The notes beneath the pieces were generated by a model that saw only the letters and a program-made list of their open reading frames with translations, had not been told where the DNA came from and made no database searches. Of a stretch of 64,000 bases of DNA, positions 1 through 11,689 are shown in pieces; within the stretch, counting starts at the first letter, position 1; each line of letters opens with the position of its first letter. A program made the translations under genes and the position numbers. The DNA comes from Orychophragmus violaceus (Eukaryota; Streptophyta; Magnoliopsida; Brassicales; Brassicaceae). The stretch is from contig CM058230.1 of NCBI GenBank assembly GCA_030180135.1, forward strand, positions 25,132,067 to 25,196,066, read 5' to 3'.

Positions 1-318
1 CATGTGCCATAATTAATTCTATTTCAAATGTTTTCTATTTTTTTCATCTTCAGACTATAAACATTTAGCGAGTCTAATCTAAAAAATCATATATATTATT
101 TTATAATGTTTTGAATTGAAATGTATTATTGGTATTACGAGTTTTTAATAATAATTTTTATTATTTGGATATGCATCTAAATTTACAATTTTGTTACTTA
201 ATAGTTTTGTTTTACGAAAAAAGTGATGTTAAAAAATATAACTAAAAGGGGACTTACACCTGAAATTTTCTTTTACACATTTTATACTTTCTATAGTATT
301 TGTCGTCCTTGATATAAT
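1..318. other. AT-rich stretch with no gene seen
   Basis: This stretch is very rich in A and T. I see no credible reading frame, splice pattern or RNA gene. It ends at the left target duplication of the retroposed element that follows. Confidence 0.6.
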
Positions 319-329
319 GTGGTATTCTT

Positions 330-1515
330 TCATCGATAAAGGGGGAGTTAACTTTGAGAAGCTCTCTGGCACGACATTCGAGGTCGCGACGCAAGTTTTA
401 GATCAGAGTCCTCCTTGCCTCCCTGTTGGTCGGCTTCCTTCGCCGGAGCCAGGGAGGGGTTTCCCATTGGCTGTTTGTGTCTTGCGGCGGCTCTCCTATC
501 CTCTTCATGCCTTCATTGATGGATCTCGTTCTTACCTTGTAGTTCTGGCAACGCTGGTTCTCCTCTTCCTTTTGTCTCCGTCTGCGGCCTTTGGTTTCTC
601 GGGTTTTATTTCACAGCGGATTGCGGCTGTTGCTGGTCTGATTCTTCGGAGGCTGGTCGTGGTGCTTGGCATATTGTTGTGGGTCGCTCGTGGGGCTGTC
701 GTAGTGTCTTGTTTCGCTGTCTGGTGGGCCTGCAGGTTAGGGTCGTGTTTTGCTTTGGAGGCTTTTTGGTTTAGGTTAGGATGGTTAGTCTAATTTAGCT
801 TCTTTAAGATGGTCTGTTTTAGGTAGTAAACAAGTTTTGGTTCAGAGGTGGTTCTGGTTCTCGTTAGTTTAGGTTTGTGGGATTTTTCGTTTGGTCGGGC
901 TAGGATTTTTCCTGTTTAGCTTCGTTTTTTCTTCGGTGAAATAAAAAAAAATTAGGCTCCCTCCACCGCCCGTAGGTTAGTCGAATAAGCATTTTTCTCC
1001 TAGGTATTCGTAATCATTTCTTGTAAGGCTAAGCTCTTGTTTATTATTGTGGCGCCCCACAGCTCATGATTTAGACCATTTAGGCTGAAGATTAGATGTT
1101 TGGGGATTTAGATTCTCGTGTGTGGTTTATTGTCTTTGTTTCTCGGGGATTTGGTTTCTTCTTCGCGGTTTCATCTAGTTTTGGTCCTCTTCCGTTAGTG
1201 TTATAGGTCCTGTCGGCAGCGATTTTGTGGGTTTGATGTCCCGCGTCTTTGGCTCTTTCCTGCCCCTTCGTGTTTCAACGAGTGATTTGGTCTCCTTTCA
1301 ATCATTGTTGTTTACTTTCTTTTTTAAGCCTTGTACTTTTATAGGCTTAGCTTCGCTTGGCTCCATAGAAGTTATTCCTGTCGGATTCTGGCTCCCTTAA
1401 AACTTTAGGGCTATTGTCTCCCGTAAAACATTTAGGCTCTCTCTCCGATTTTTCCGGCTTTGTAATATTTCTAGGATCTTCTTATGTTGAATAAATAAAA
1501 TTCTAGTGAAAAAAC
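330..1515 (+). mobile_element. Retroposed non-LTR-type element, non-coding, with 11-bp target duplication
   Basis: The 11-bp word GTGGTATTCTT stands at 319-329 and again at 1516-1526, which fits a target-site duplication. Between the copies lies a T- and G-rich sequence with no reverse transcriptase frame. It ends in an A-rich tail (around 1490-1514), as expected after target-primed reverse transcription. A 158-residue open frame at 317-793 has the low-complexity composition of this repeat class and I do not consider it a gene. Similar T-rich, A-tailed insertions occur at 35948-36827, 46155-47186 and 47394-48153. The element could be a 5'-truncated LINE or a non-autonomous retroposon. The duplication is short, so exact borders are moderately supported. 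Confidence 0.5.
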
Positions 1516-1526
1516 GTGGTATTCTT

Positions 1527-1810
1527 CCTCTTTCACTTTTCTTACTGTCCAATGTGGAACTAGATATCAGAGAAAGAAATAATTGTTTTTATATTACATA
1601 ATGGAGTACAAAAATTAAAAATAATCTCAACGAAAAGATGATCAGGAGAGTGGGATCGCCCTAATTTTGTGCTCCCAGACATAGTTATTATAAGACGCTG
1701 AGTCTTCAGCTTTTCTGATCCATCGTGTGGTCGTCGGTGGTCGGTGACCTTTGATGGCGCCATGGAATAGTCTCTTTCTTCATCTTGTACAAATTTGGTG
1801 TTCTTTACTA
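1527..1810. other. Intergenic or older repeat DNA, copia left flank
   Basis: No convincing gene is visible. This segment is the left flank of the copia element and should originally have been joined to the sequence at 12949. The 67-residue minus-strand frame here has no recognisable family features. Confidence 0.4.
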
Positions 1811-1815
1811 TGCTG

Positions 1816-1956
1816 TGTCAAGAAGCTGCAATCTTTATAAGATATGCTTCTTGTTTATTTCAATATACTAACAGAAGTTTATATACTTTACAAATATTAT
1901 TACAAACATAATCATAATTTTTACATACATTAAATATGGGCCGTGATGACTTAATA
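1816..1956 (-). repeat. 3' LTR of the copia element
   Basis: It aligns with 12802-12943 along its length, with many substitutions. On the plus strand it opens with TGTCAAGAAG, and it ends just before a purine tract (read on the minus strand) that fits the polypurine tract. An LTR of only about 141 bp is short for copia elements. Confidence 0.7.
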
Positions 1957-2330
1957 TCCCTCTCAATGTGGATTGTGTAGATCACAAACACCCAGTTTGA
2001 AAAGAAAACCTTTGAACTATCTCTGATCGAAAGATTTTTCATGATATCGGCCAGCGAGTTGAGGGAAAGACATGCCTGGTGGCAATGGTTCCTCTTATGA
2101 TCTCGTCCCGAATGAAATGACAACCCATACCGACATGTTTAGCATGAAACACCGGGTTGGCAGCAAGGGAAGTGGCTGATTGGTTGTCCGAATGAATGAT
2201 GGTAGGAGCAGAAAAGTCAACTCCGAGAGACAGGAATAGTTTGCGTAGCCAAAGAATCTAACTCAATGTATCGCCCATAGCTCGATACTTATTATTTTTG
2301 CGTCTTCAAAGATAATGGAGATCCATCTAG

Positions 2331-3484
2331 TTAAATGAAACATCTGGTATGTGATATGTGGGTCAGAAAACATGTGCCCCAATTTGAATCACACCAATCA
2401 TTGGGGATCAAAGTTGTATTAGCACGAATTAAGATACCTTGACCAAGGCTGTTCTTCAGATAGTGAACCACCCGGAGAGCGGCTTCCCAATGAGCTTGTT
2501 TCGGGTCACTCATGACTGGGATAAGATATGAATGACGTATGAAAGTTCTGGCCATGTGGCGCTGAGATAGATAAGTTTGCCGATTAAACGGTGATAGCTC
2601 GTTGGGATAGGAAGTGTCTCACTTTCAACAATTGTGAGCTTGTGGTTCTGTTAAAGCAGAAAGCTACCGGTTTCATGCCTAACAGTCCAGTTTCAGAGAT
2701 TATATCTAAGACATACTTGCGCTGACAGAGATATATATCCCAGTAGAATTTTTAGCCACTTCGCTACCCAAAAAATATCTTAATACTCCAAGGTCCTTCA
2801 TATGAAAACATATACTTAAGTAATCTTTGAATTCCTTGATAACATTCATTATACTTCCAGCAATAGTGAGATCATCAACATACACGAGTATATGAAGACT
2901 CGTATGCCCATTCTCTAGCGTGAAGAGTGAATTATCATTGCCATTTTGTATGAAACCATAATCCTTCAAAGCAATCCCTAACTTTGCAAACCAACAATGT
3001 GTAGCTTTCTTCAGAGCATATAGTAATTTCCGTAGGTGACGTAATTTTGATTTTTCATCAGTTCGAAAGCCCAGTGGGAATTGCATGTAAACCTCTTTGT
3101 CTGTATCACCATGGAAAAATGTGTTATGAACGTCACTGGTGGACTTCCTAATCACAACTGACAAATTTTTGAAGGAATGCACATACGGTTACCATTTTTT
3201 GGTACCAGAGCAAAGGTTTCGTTGAAGCTAACACACTCCGTATGATTATTTCCCAGAACAACGAGACACGCTTTATGCCGAGATAGTGATCAATATGCAT
3301 TTAATTTCAAACGGAACACCCATTTGCACCCCAACGCCTTCTTACCAAGGGGTAGATCTTCAACAGTCCAAGTTCCCTGATCTTCGCATGAAATGATCTC
3401 GTCAGTGATAACTTGTCTCCAGTTTTCATCAAGAATTGCCTCTTTGTAGTATGTTGGCTCAACCCCATTTGTAATATCCAACAC
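2331..3484 (-). pseudogene. Copia reverse transcriptase and RNase H remnant
   Basis: In minus-strand order, 3484-3290 encodes the start of the copia reverse transcriptase (residues WRQVITDEI, then GCKWVFRLK). Next, 3182-2706 encodes the palm region with KLLYALKKA, the catalytic YVDDL motif (near 2880) and FHMKDLG. Then 2555-2331 encodes the RNase H region, with SDPKQAHWEAALRVVHYLK followed by a WCDSNW motif. The parts lie in different frames separated by stops, so no full polyprotein can be made. Motif order and wording are typical of Ty1/copia and not of Ty3/gypsy. It is a dead transposon gene. Confidence 0.85.
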
Positions 3485-4279
3485 ATATACTTGATAAGCA
3501 GATGAAAATCGAGCATGGTGACATAATCTTCGAGTGTATATGGAGTGATTGATGGTGAAGGATTCGTGAGCAGAATAGTTACATAATCAGCAAGCTTGCT
3601 TGGTTGTTTCTTTTATTTCGAAGACCGCGACCGAGAGGAAATACTTCACTTGATGCTTCTCCTTTTTAGGTTCCGTTTTTACGGTCACATCGTCCAAGTG
3701 ATTGTAAACCTCAGGAAAATCCGACTAATAAATTACCCAAGGTAATGGAGTATTCATGATTGTTTCATCAGGAATGGTCAGTGTTGCAGCAGTTTCCACT
3801 GGTGGTTCCAAATCATAAACCACAATGTTAGAGATCAGAGGTAAAGTGGGTATTGCCATATCATCATCATGGTCAAAGTATGATCCTGTAAAGGAGTGTG
3901 ACAATGGATCTGAATATGATGGTGTTGACGAAGATTGTAGAGACACTGCAAAAGAAAACTTATTTCAAAAAAAAATCACGTCAAGAGATACAGAAACAAT
4001 ACCAATATCTAAATTGTATATGCGCCAACTCATTTTGTCACCTCCATGCTTTTGATTGTGTACATAACATAAACACCCAAATACAAGAAGATGGTTCATA
4101 GGTGGAGGACTCTTATAGATGATCTTGGACCCCCTTGTAGTATATTGATAGGAGTTCGATATATCAAGTAACCAGCCGTGAGAGCACAAAATTCTCAAAT
4201 CTTAGGAGGTAAATTTCCTTGAAAACAAAGAGCCCGCACAACATTCAGAGCATGACGATGCTTACATTCTACTTGACCG

Positions 4280-4525
4280 CTATGCTGCGAATGCAACACA
4301 CAAAGTTTCATGGATGATTCCTTGTTGAGAAAAGAAATCGGTTAGGAATATAAATTCAGACCCATTATCACTTCTGATAGTTTTGACTTGGCAAGAGAAT
4401 TGTCGTTCAACGAATGCGATAAGATTTTTGAGATGGATCGGTGCCTCTTTCTTATTTGGCAAGAGATATATCCAGACAGCTCGAAAAAAAAAAATCGAGA
4501 ATAGTAAGAAAGTAACGAGATCCAC
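4280..4525 (-). pseudogene. Copia integrase core remnant
   Basis: The minus-strand frame contains a retroviral-type integrase core signature: KTIRSDNGSEF, then FFSQQGIIHE. The aspartate of SDNG is the second catalytic acidic residue of the DD35E triad. Upstream and downstream integrase sequence continues only in broken pieces, including a shifted overlapping frame at 4342-4563. Its position between gag and reverse transcriptase is the copia arrangement. Confidence 0.8.
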
Positions 4526-5459
4526 AAGTTTTCGTAGTACAATACGGACCCTAAAAATTGCAATGAATCAACTCAAATTCAAAGCTCGTCTTATTAGTAC
4601 TCAAGTGAAGGAATATCGTGTTTGCTTCGCACGAATACAAATGTCACAATTAGTGAAATCAAAACTCATACTACTTAAATCGGAAAGCTTCAACATGTCT
4701 AATTATTTAGAAGAAGGGTGCCACTGATGACGAGTCAGACATTCGGAGAGATCCTTTGAACTGTGTACAGGCGCAGCAGCCGCGTCCTTTAATGATGTAT
4801 AAACCATCCAGCTGCTCACCCGCTCCAATCAACGTCAACGTGATGCGATCATGGATAATACAAATCTTACTAGTGATCTGTAAAACACATACTCTATCTA
4901 TAGCAAGTTGTTAAATGACAGCAAAGTAGAAGTCTGTTAGACTCATAGATGAACCCAAATAAACATGTCCATGTTTCATACATTTGTAAACCGTCTGTCC
5001 AGTATTTTAATAAGAACATGAACAATATACAAACCTCACTCAGAAATTCGAGAGAATCAGTCATATGATTGCATGCACCATGTCGATGATCCAAGACTCA
5101 AATAATAACTTGTTGATGATCCAAGAATCAAAGAAATACTTATCAGAGAGACGTTGTGTCGGATTAGGTTGCCTTTCTTCGAGCAACTGAACCAAATTTT
5201 GCCACCGTTTTAGTCAACCCAATAATACCCATACAATCAGCCGCAGTCAGAGGAGTTTTTTTATGTTTGAGCAGCCGATGAATGTGATACATAACCAGTA
5301 GAACTCACATTGTGAGAAAGTGAGTGTGAGTTGTCTGCATATTTTCCTTTAGGTGAGCATTTGAAGTCTTGTTCATATGACGACCCATGCCATTTGACGA
5401 TGATTGTCCACGTGAGGCAGTGGATCCTACACGGCTATTTCCTTTTTCTCCCCACCAAG

Positions 5460-6271
5460 GTGGAAACAAAATTTTGCGAAATAGTTTTCTGCAACATGAC
5501 CTTTGCGTCTGCAGTTGGTGCAGTGAAGTGACCTGATTTTTGTTCCACAAGTTGATGCGGATATTGAGTATGAACCGCAAATCTCATACCTTAATTTTGC
5601 TCATCATTCAATCTCCCTAGCTACTAGGATTCTTCATCTTGATTTAAAGTGTTGTACATGTCTTCAAGAGAGAGTAATGGAACTCGAGAAATATGATCAA
5701 ATTTGACAGCTTCATACTATGTTTCATCCAAACCCATCAAAAACTAATGTAGCTTATCTTCATTTTGCTCTTTCATGAATTCCTCCATTGTCTTAGCATT
5801 ATAATAATGACATAAGCTTTCCACAGCTGAGTTAACCATATGAGTTATGCTTTGATTGGCAGTCCTGTTTAAAATGTCAATCATTTCTAAATGTGTATCC
5901 ACAGTACATGTGAGTCATCAAAGTGTGACATCAAAACAAAAAGGTTCTCTTCGATTGTTAGTTTCATCCATGAAAAGGGCGTTATTTGCAACCCAATCTT
6001 TGAAATCTGGCGAATCCTCAACCGGCTGCGGGATAGATCCATCTGCAAACCAAAATTTCTTTCGTGCCTGATGCACCAAGCGCATATTTGTAGCCCATTC
6101 ATCATAGTTGGGACCACGCAACAGTGGCTTGGATATGAGAGTGTCCAGATTGTCACCAGATGTCAAATCGCATGAAGAGATTGCGTGGCGAGTTTCGATG
6201 CGGTTCAGTGAACCTGTAACACCATAAGAAAAGTTTACGCTCATTCTCACAGAGGGATTCATTTTAGGCAA
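5460..6271 (-). pseudogene. Copia gag remnant
   Basis: A frame running from 6271 down to 5918 has the wording of the plant copia gag N-terminus: LLRGPNYDEWATNMRL, then WFADGSIPQP and DSPDFKDW. This is the usual start of UBN2-type gag proteins. Further down, near 5480-5530, the minus strand encodes CTNCRRKGHVAENY, a CCHC zinc knuckle whose last cysteine has become tyrosine. The protein is interrupted by several stops between these parts. The ATG at 6271 lies close to the 5' untranslated leader, which the nested element interrupts at 6331. Confidence 0.75.
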
Positions 6272-6330
6272 AAAAAAACTAAACGTAGGTCAAAGAGCAA
6301 GAGAATAAAAACAAAAACAAGATCTCTATG

Positions 6331-7339
6331 TGATATAAGCCTCGGGATAAAGCTCACAAATGGACTGGTTGATGGAACAAGGAGCTGGTCTATGACGCTT
6401 TCTCCTTGGGCCATTAGGTAAGTGCATGGACAGTGGGACTTAGCAGCTGGTCTAGGGATTCTCTAAGCGTGGGATTTTGGATGGCTGATGGAACTATAGC
6501 AAGGAATAAATAACAAGTAACAATGACTCTTCACGCAATGGGAAACCATACAAGCATGCAAGAATCGGCGGTCGTTGTTTAGACAACTTTGTCTGAGAAT
6601 TCTTTGTATAAAATTGCTTAACTTCTAAAAATTGATACAAGGTGGCTATATAACCTGAGTTCTCAAAAACTATTTAAAAATAAAGGAAAAGTCGTTTAAA
6701 TAAAAGAAATGGAAAAAAAATGGAAAAAAATGAGCCATAAGACTTTTTATAAAATACCTTAGTTTTAAAAACCACTTTGGATAAAGCCATATTAAAAGAT
6801 ATAGTATAATCCAGGCCAAATAGTTTTGTAGTGTCCTCTGGTCGTCAAGTATAAGTATGTAGTGCATTAAATCCATGAGCTTACAAATAAGGCAAGTTTA
6901 GAAACCATTGGATTAAAACTTGGGTAACTTCTCTTTCCGAATTTGGATTAGCCTGATTCCAACTCTCATGGATTCTGTGAGGAGTCAATATTCCATGACA
7001 AGTTACTTTGTCACTTTATTCATCATGGTTCGTTCTGAGCTCTCCAATAAGTGGCAGTTTGTCTCCAGCGGGTTCCTTGGAAATCTTTTGTATTGTAACT
7101 TGCATAACTTTCTCATTTGAAACGATATTCAATCACTTCAACTTTGTGATGATCCCTTGATAGTTTAAGTTTTTGGAACAAGTTTATTTATATTTTAACT
7201 CATTTTTTTAGGTTGATATTCTCCAAAACGTGCACATATGTCCCTTGCACGATCAAGCTGCTTTTCTCCAAGGGCATATACCAGCTGGATGAGGCCTCCT
7301 CTAGCCTAATTGGTTGATGATAACTTGATTTCTTCTTTA
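6331..7339 (-). repeat. 3' LTR of the gag-only element
   Basis: It is colinear with 11690-12724 over about 1 kb, including the shared stretch around GGGACTTAGCAGCTGGT and the common plus-strand frame near 6920-7120. The inner end reads TA where the partner reads CA. The two LTRs differ at many positions, so the insertion is not recent. Confidence 0.9.
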
Positions 7340-8235
7340 TACTCTCCCTCTTGAAAAGGTTTCGACCTTCAAAAATGTATAACTTTCACCAAGAGAAAGC
7401 AAGTTAGGTTTTGTTCTATTTTGTGAGTCTAAGGTCCTACATTGATGGATTTGTGGCTTGGTTTCTATTGTTGCATCAAGTGGCTCTCCTTTGAATAGGT
7501 AGGATAGTAATACTCCTCTTTTCTATCTTGGTGATTTGTTGTTCCATTTAAGCTGATCAACTCGTGTCTCTCCACGGGTAGCCTAGTTATGATTGTTCTT
7601 GATGTCTTAGCTCCTTGCGTAGGTAGGACTCCATTGCCATATGCTTCCTTAAAACCTGAATTTCTCTCAACACTTTTGCAAAGAAACAAGTGCATTATGA
7701 ATTCTTTATAATATAACATGTTGAAACTATATCCTTAAGACTATGTTTAGTAAAGCTCTCTTATACTTGTGGTTTAAAAAAAAAATTGTTTCCTCATGCT
7801 TTTGTGTGTCTAGTAAACTCTCTAATACAACTAGGGCTTCATGAGAAACATATTGACTCAAAGAGAGACTTACATGTTTAACATATTCAGTGTTCTGATA
7901 TGGGTTCTCTTTAATCAGAAACGAGTCAAAGACTCATTTCCAAGGTTTAGTGCTGACTTCCTCAATATAACTCTTGGTGAGTTTTGTTTCCTCTGATGCC
8001 ACGACGTGTTGCGTAAATATGTGATCCAATGGCTCTTCTTGGATCTGAATAAGGCTGGTGTTAACTTCATTATATGCTACCTTCAGCATGCCTAGACCTG
8101 CATCAAAATCCCTTGACAAATACAAGTGAATCGTAAAAGTATTGGAAAATTCTGAATTGGATTTAGATATTGTAACTTCTTTAGAGTTACCCCTTTCTTG
8201 TTCTAATAAAAAAGTGGTAACTACTTGTCTACTGG

Positions 8236-8281
8236 TACAAGTTGCAGCATCATGACCTATTTTGTTACATCTATAACAAGT
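8236..8281 (-). pseudogene. Gag zinc knuckle of the gag-only element
   Basis: Read on the minus strand this encodes CYRCNKIGHDAATC, a complete CCHC zinc knuckle of the retrotransposon gag type. It lies downstream of the gag core (10119-10698) in the direction of transcription. It is separated from that core by the insertions at 8337-9953. It is too short and interrupted to be a working gene. Confidence 0.8.
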
Positions 8282-8336
8282 TGCATTAACTTTATTAGAA
8301 GGTTTAGATGACTTATGTGAGAGTCGAAACTTGCAC

Positions 8337-9953
8337 TGTCGATATTTGTAGAGCTAAATTTTTAGGGAACAAAAATTTTAAAAGTAAACATCTGAAAAAG
8401 AGACCCGGCATATATTTTTATTGGTAGATTGAATCGGAAACGATGTTCTAAGTCTATATTCTAGGGTTTTTCGAGATGCACGAGTCGTAGGAAGTCCTTC
8501 TTCTTATATAGTCGCGGCGAGTCGGCTTCGAGGATATTTGCCTGCAAGATTTCCGGAAATCTTCTTATTATCGTATATTCCATTTTCGTTCGGATTTACT
8601 TTTTCAGCTCGGATTTTCCTCTTCTCCTCGTAGATAATTTATCCTTTCCTTCTTCAAGTTTATCTTTTTATTTTCTTACGATTATCCTTTAGTGGCTTAA
8701 CCTATTTTCTGAATGAGCCAAGAAGGGACAATCCGAGGTTGTTTGAGAGTAGAATTTCATGATTCTACCCTAAGTCTCGGAAATATGAGTCTTGTGAGTT
8801 AGGCTCAAGATCGTATTTTGTATAACTTTATCCGGCAATCATGTTAACGGCTAGGACCTTACAAGTTATTGTTTCAAAGATGGGTCGCGGCTAGTTGCAC
8901 GTCCGAAGAGAGATATCGAAAAATGTTCGAGGAGGAACAAGGAGTATGTTCAGCTCGGAAGTCCTAAAAATGCGTCCAGCTCGGAACTTCCGAAGGAACA
9001 AGTTGTGCTTGAAAAAAAAGAAGGGATGAGCTCGGAAAATCCGAGTTGGCCAGTCAGATTGGAATTTTCAAGTTGTTTTGCCTATTTCGGAATTTCCGAG
9101 CAGCTTGCTGAATGTTTGCGTCTATCCGTAGATTTTGTTAAGCGATGTATTCGTCCGATTGATCCGTCTGGATGTTCGACTAAATAGTTTTGTTCATTTC
9201 TTATAAACGTTATCCATACGAAGTGTTTCATATAGAACGTCATTCATACGAAATTTTATGGATGTGAAGGGTTTCGTATAAAACATTAATCCTAAGAAGT
9301 TCCGTTTATACGAAGTGTGTTGAACGTTCATATCCGATTACTCAATCACGCTTTCGGCTAGGCCTGGGCGTTCGGGTACCCGTTCGGGTTCGGTTCGGGT
9401 CTTTCGGGTTTTCGGGTTTTCGGGTCTGAGATATAAAACCCATTCGGGTATTTTAGAATTTCGGTTCGGGTTCGGTTCGGTTCCATTCGGGTTCGGTTCG
9501 GGTTCGGGTACCCGAAAAACATAAAACAAAAATAAAAATTAGTTATATTTATATAAAAATTTATTAAATTTTGATAAATATAACAAAACCCTTCATATAT
9601 TTTGTTTATTTTTGATAATTTAGTTATTTTAGACTAAAAACAACTAATATGTTTAAGTTTATAATTATAATTTTGGATAATTTTGTTATATTAGGTCTAA
9701 ATATAATTAATATTTTAGGTATATAATTGTAATTCGGATATTTCGGGTACCCATTCGGTTCTCGGTTCGGGTCGGGTTCGGGTTCGGTTCTTCGGATATA
9801 GGAGTTTAGGACCCGTTCGGGTATTTTATCGTTTCGGGTTCGGGTTCGGTTCTACTTTTTCGGTTCGGGTTCGGTTCGGTATTTCGGGTCCGGATATTAT
9901 GCCCAGCCCTACTTTCGGCTATTGTTTTCGTCGAGGAGATTTTGACCCCAACA
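8337..9953 (+). repeat. Probable solo LTR, split by a hAT MITE
   Basis: The segment begins TGTCGATATT and ends ACCCCAACA, the TG...CA pattern of a plant LTR. It contains a TATA-like CTTATATAG near 8511 and interrupts the gag reading of the surrounding element between its core and its zinc knuckle. Without the MITE it would be about 1.05 kb. I found no clean 5-bp target duplication: ACTTGCA and ACTTACA flank it only roughly. The call therefore rests on the ends and on the interruption. Confidence 0.5.
9359..9911. mobile_element. hAT-type MITE rich in CGGTTCGG repeats
   Basis: A perfect 8-bp target duplication, CTTTCGGC, stands at 9351-9358 and 9912-9919. The ends are inverted: TAGGCCTGGGC on the left and GCCCAGCCCTA on the right. 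An 8-bp duplication and TAG-type ends are characteristic of hAT transposons. Both arms consist of many GGTTCGG/TTCGGGT words around an AT-rich centre, so the DNA can fold back. There is no coding capacity. A related copy is at 19957-20585. Confidence 0.9.
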
Positions 9954-10118
9954 ACTTACATTGTTCTGATTTTCCATGGGGCTCAAGTAAGGACTTTGCA
10001 CTTAGATTTTGAGCTAATTTTTTTGAGTTGGATCTGCTGGCTCTTCATTGACCATAGCTGATTGCTCGATTTCGTATTGCTTCTTTAAATATTATGAAAT
10101 CACGTTTCTTGACTCATG

Positions 10119-10698
10119 TCAGTAAGTGTGCTTGTGCTCAAGAATAGACTGTGGTTTTGGTGCTGACATTAGACTTTTGTAGTTGTTTGTAACATAGTCT
10201 TCTTTGGAATGTAGTTGCGGTTGTGAGACTTCTGGACAAACTCCTTGTACATATGCTGTTTTAGATCTCTCCAAGTAGTGATTGGAATAAGGTGTTAGGC
10301 ATGAGCTTCTTCTCGTATCCACCATGTAGAGGCCTCTCCAATTAGCATGTCAATGGCATGGAATAGCTTCTTCTCCTTTAGGATGTTGTGGGTTTGTAGC
10401 CAAATCTCCATGTTCTTTTCCCACAACAAGTAAGATTTTGTTCCTTGTTTATGACCTGAAAAAGTGATTAGTTGCAAATCAAATTCACCAAAATCAGTAC
10501 AATGGTTGTTCTCGGGTTGGTGGGTGTGTTCTTCTTCAAGCTCTTCACGATTTTTGCAACACCTAGTGTTGTGTTGGGAATAGTCTGGTGGTTTTGGGTC
10601 AATCTCTTTAATTTGTAGCTTATGTATTCTTTTACTTCCTCTGAGTATTCCATTGTTGCATCTGGTCTTTTAGGGTCACAATAACACACCAAGTGCAA
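10119..10698 (-). pseudogene. Gag core remnant of the gag-only element
   Basis: Minus-strand frames encode WEKNMEIWLQTHNILKEKK, then GEASTWWIREEAHAW in part. This is the pattern of the Retrotrans_gag domain (a tryptophan-rich stretch beginning near a WE...W motif). The core is split between overlapping frames (10295-10477, 10119-10325, 10468-10698), so at least one frameshift is present. No pol domain follows it in the rest of the element. Confidence 0.7.
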
Positions 10699-11675
10699 AG
10701 GTAATCGAAGAAGGGAAAATGAAAACTCAAAAGAGTGGAAAACACAAGGAACAAGCAGTTTTTCTTTTTTATAAAAAGTGGCTGATTTCTATTTATTTAT
10801 TTATTTTTGACTTTTATGATGCAAGTTAATTAAATATGCAGAACGAGTAACAATCTAATACGAAATATGCAGGAACTCGAAATCAACCAAGAAATAAAAC
10901 GAATGCACTTTATGACCATAATTGAGAATGATATGCAAAATAAGAACTTAATGCTTTTTAGGTTTTATGATGCAAACAGATGAATTCTAGTGCAACTAAC
11001 TAAACAAAGCACTGACCAGGCGAAACTAATGCAAGAAACAAGAAACGAAACACGCAACAAGCCTTTGAACTCAAACGGATACAAAACCCTAATTTGCGGC
11101 TGATATGCAAACTAATCTCAAACTTTTTATTTTTATTTTTATTTTTTTGACAACATAGGTAACGACTAATGCAGACTAACTTAATATAAGCAGGTCTAGA
11201 CGAGATGAATGCAAAAAGAAACATGGAACAACGCATAAACACACAAGTTCAAAAACGGCTCGATATAAACCTAACCGCATCCGCTATGCAAGCTATCCCT
11301 AGAACTCTTTGGCTTTCAACTTTCTTAAGAAACTTATGCAGCAAACTAACAACTTAAACTCTCTAGAACATAAGACAAGCAACTAATTTGACCTAAAACA
11401 AGATGAACCAACCAATACAACCAAGCTAACAAAACCGGTCCAACAAACCCTAAGAGCAAGGATGAACGGCCGCAATCTATCGATGCAAGTACTACCATTT
11501 TTTTAATATGAATATACAATATCAGAAACAAGTAAACAAGCTGAAAAGGATATGAAATAACTTAGGAAATTTTTATTTGGTTTTCGATTTTTAAGATGCA
11601 AAACAAATATAAACAACTAATAACACAAAGAACAAAACAAAAAGGATGGACGTAACTAATTTTGAGGAGTCTTAA

Positions 11676-11687
11676 GCTCTGATACCA
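11676..11687 (-). other. Primer-binding site for initiator tRNA-Met
   Basis: The minus strand reads TGGTATCAGAGC, the standard plant retrotransposon primer-binding site complementary to initiator methionine tRNA. It is separated from the LTR that starts at 11690 by two bases, as usual. It fixes the orientation of the gag-only element. Confidence 0.9.
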
Positions 11688-11689
11688 GA

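Noticed and set aside
317..793. 158-residue open frame with hydrophobic stretches
   Set aside because: It starts inside the target duplication and reads through T-rich retroposon DNA. The leucine, valine and phenylalanine excess follows from base composition. No domain is visible.
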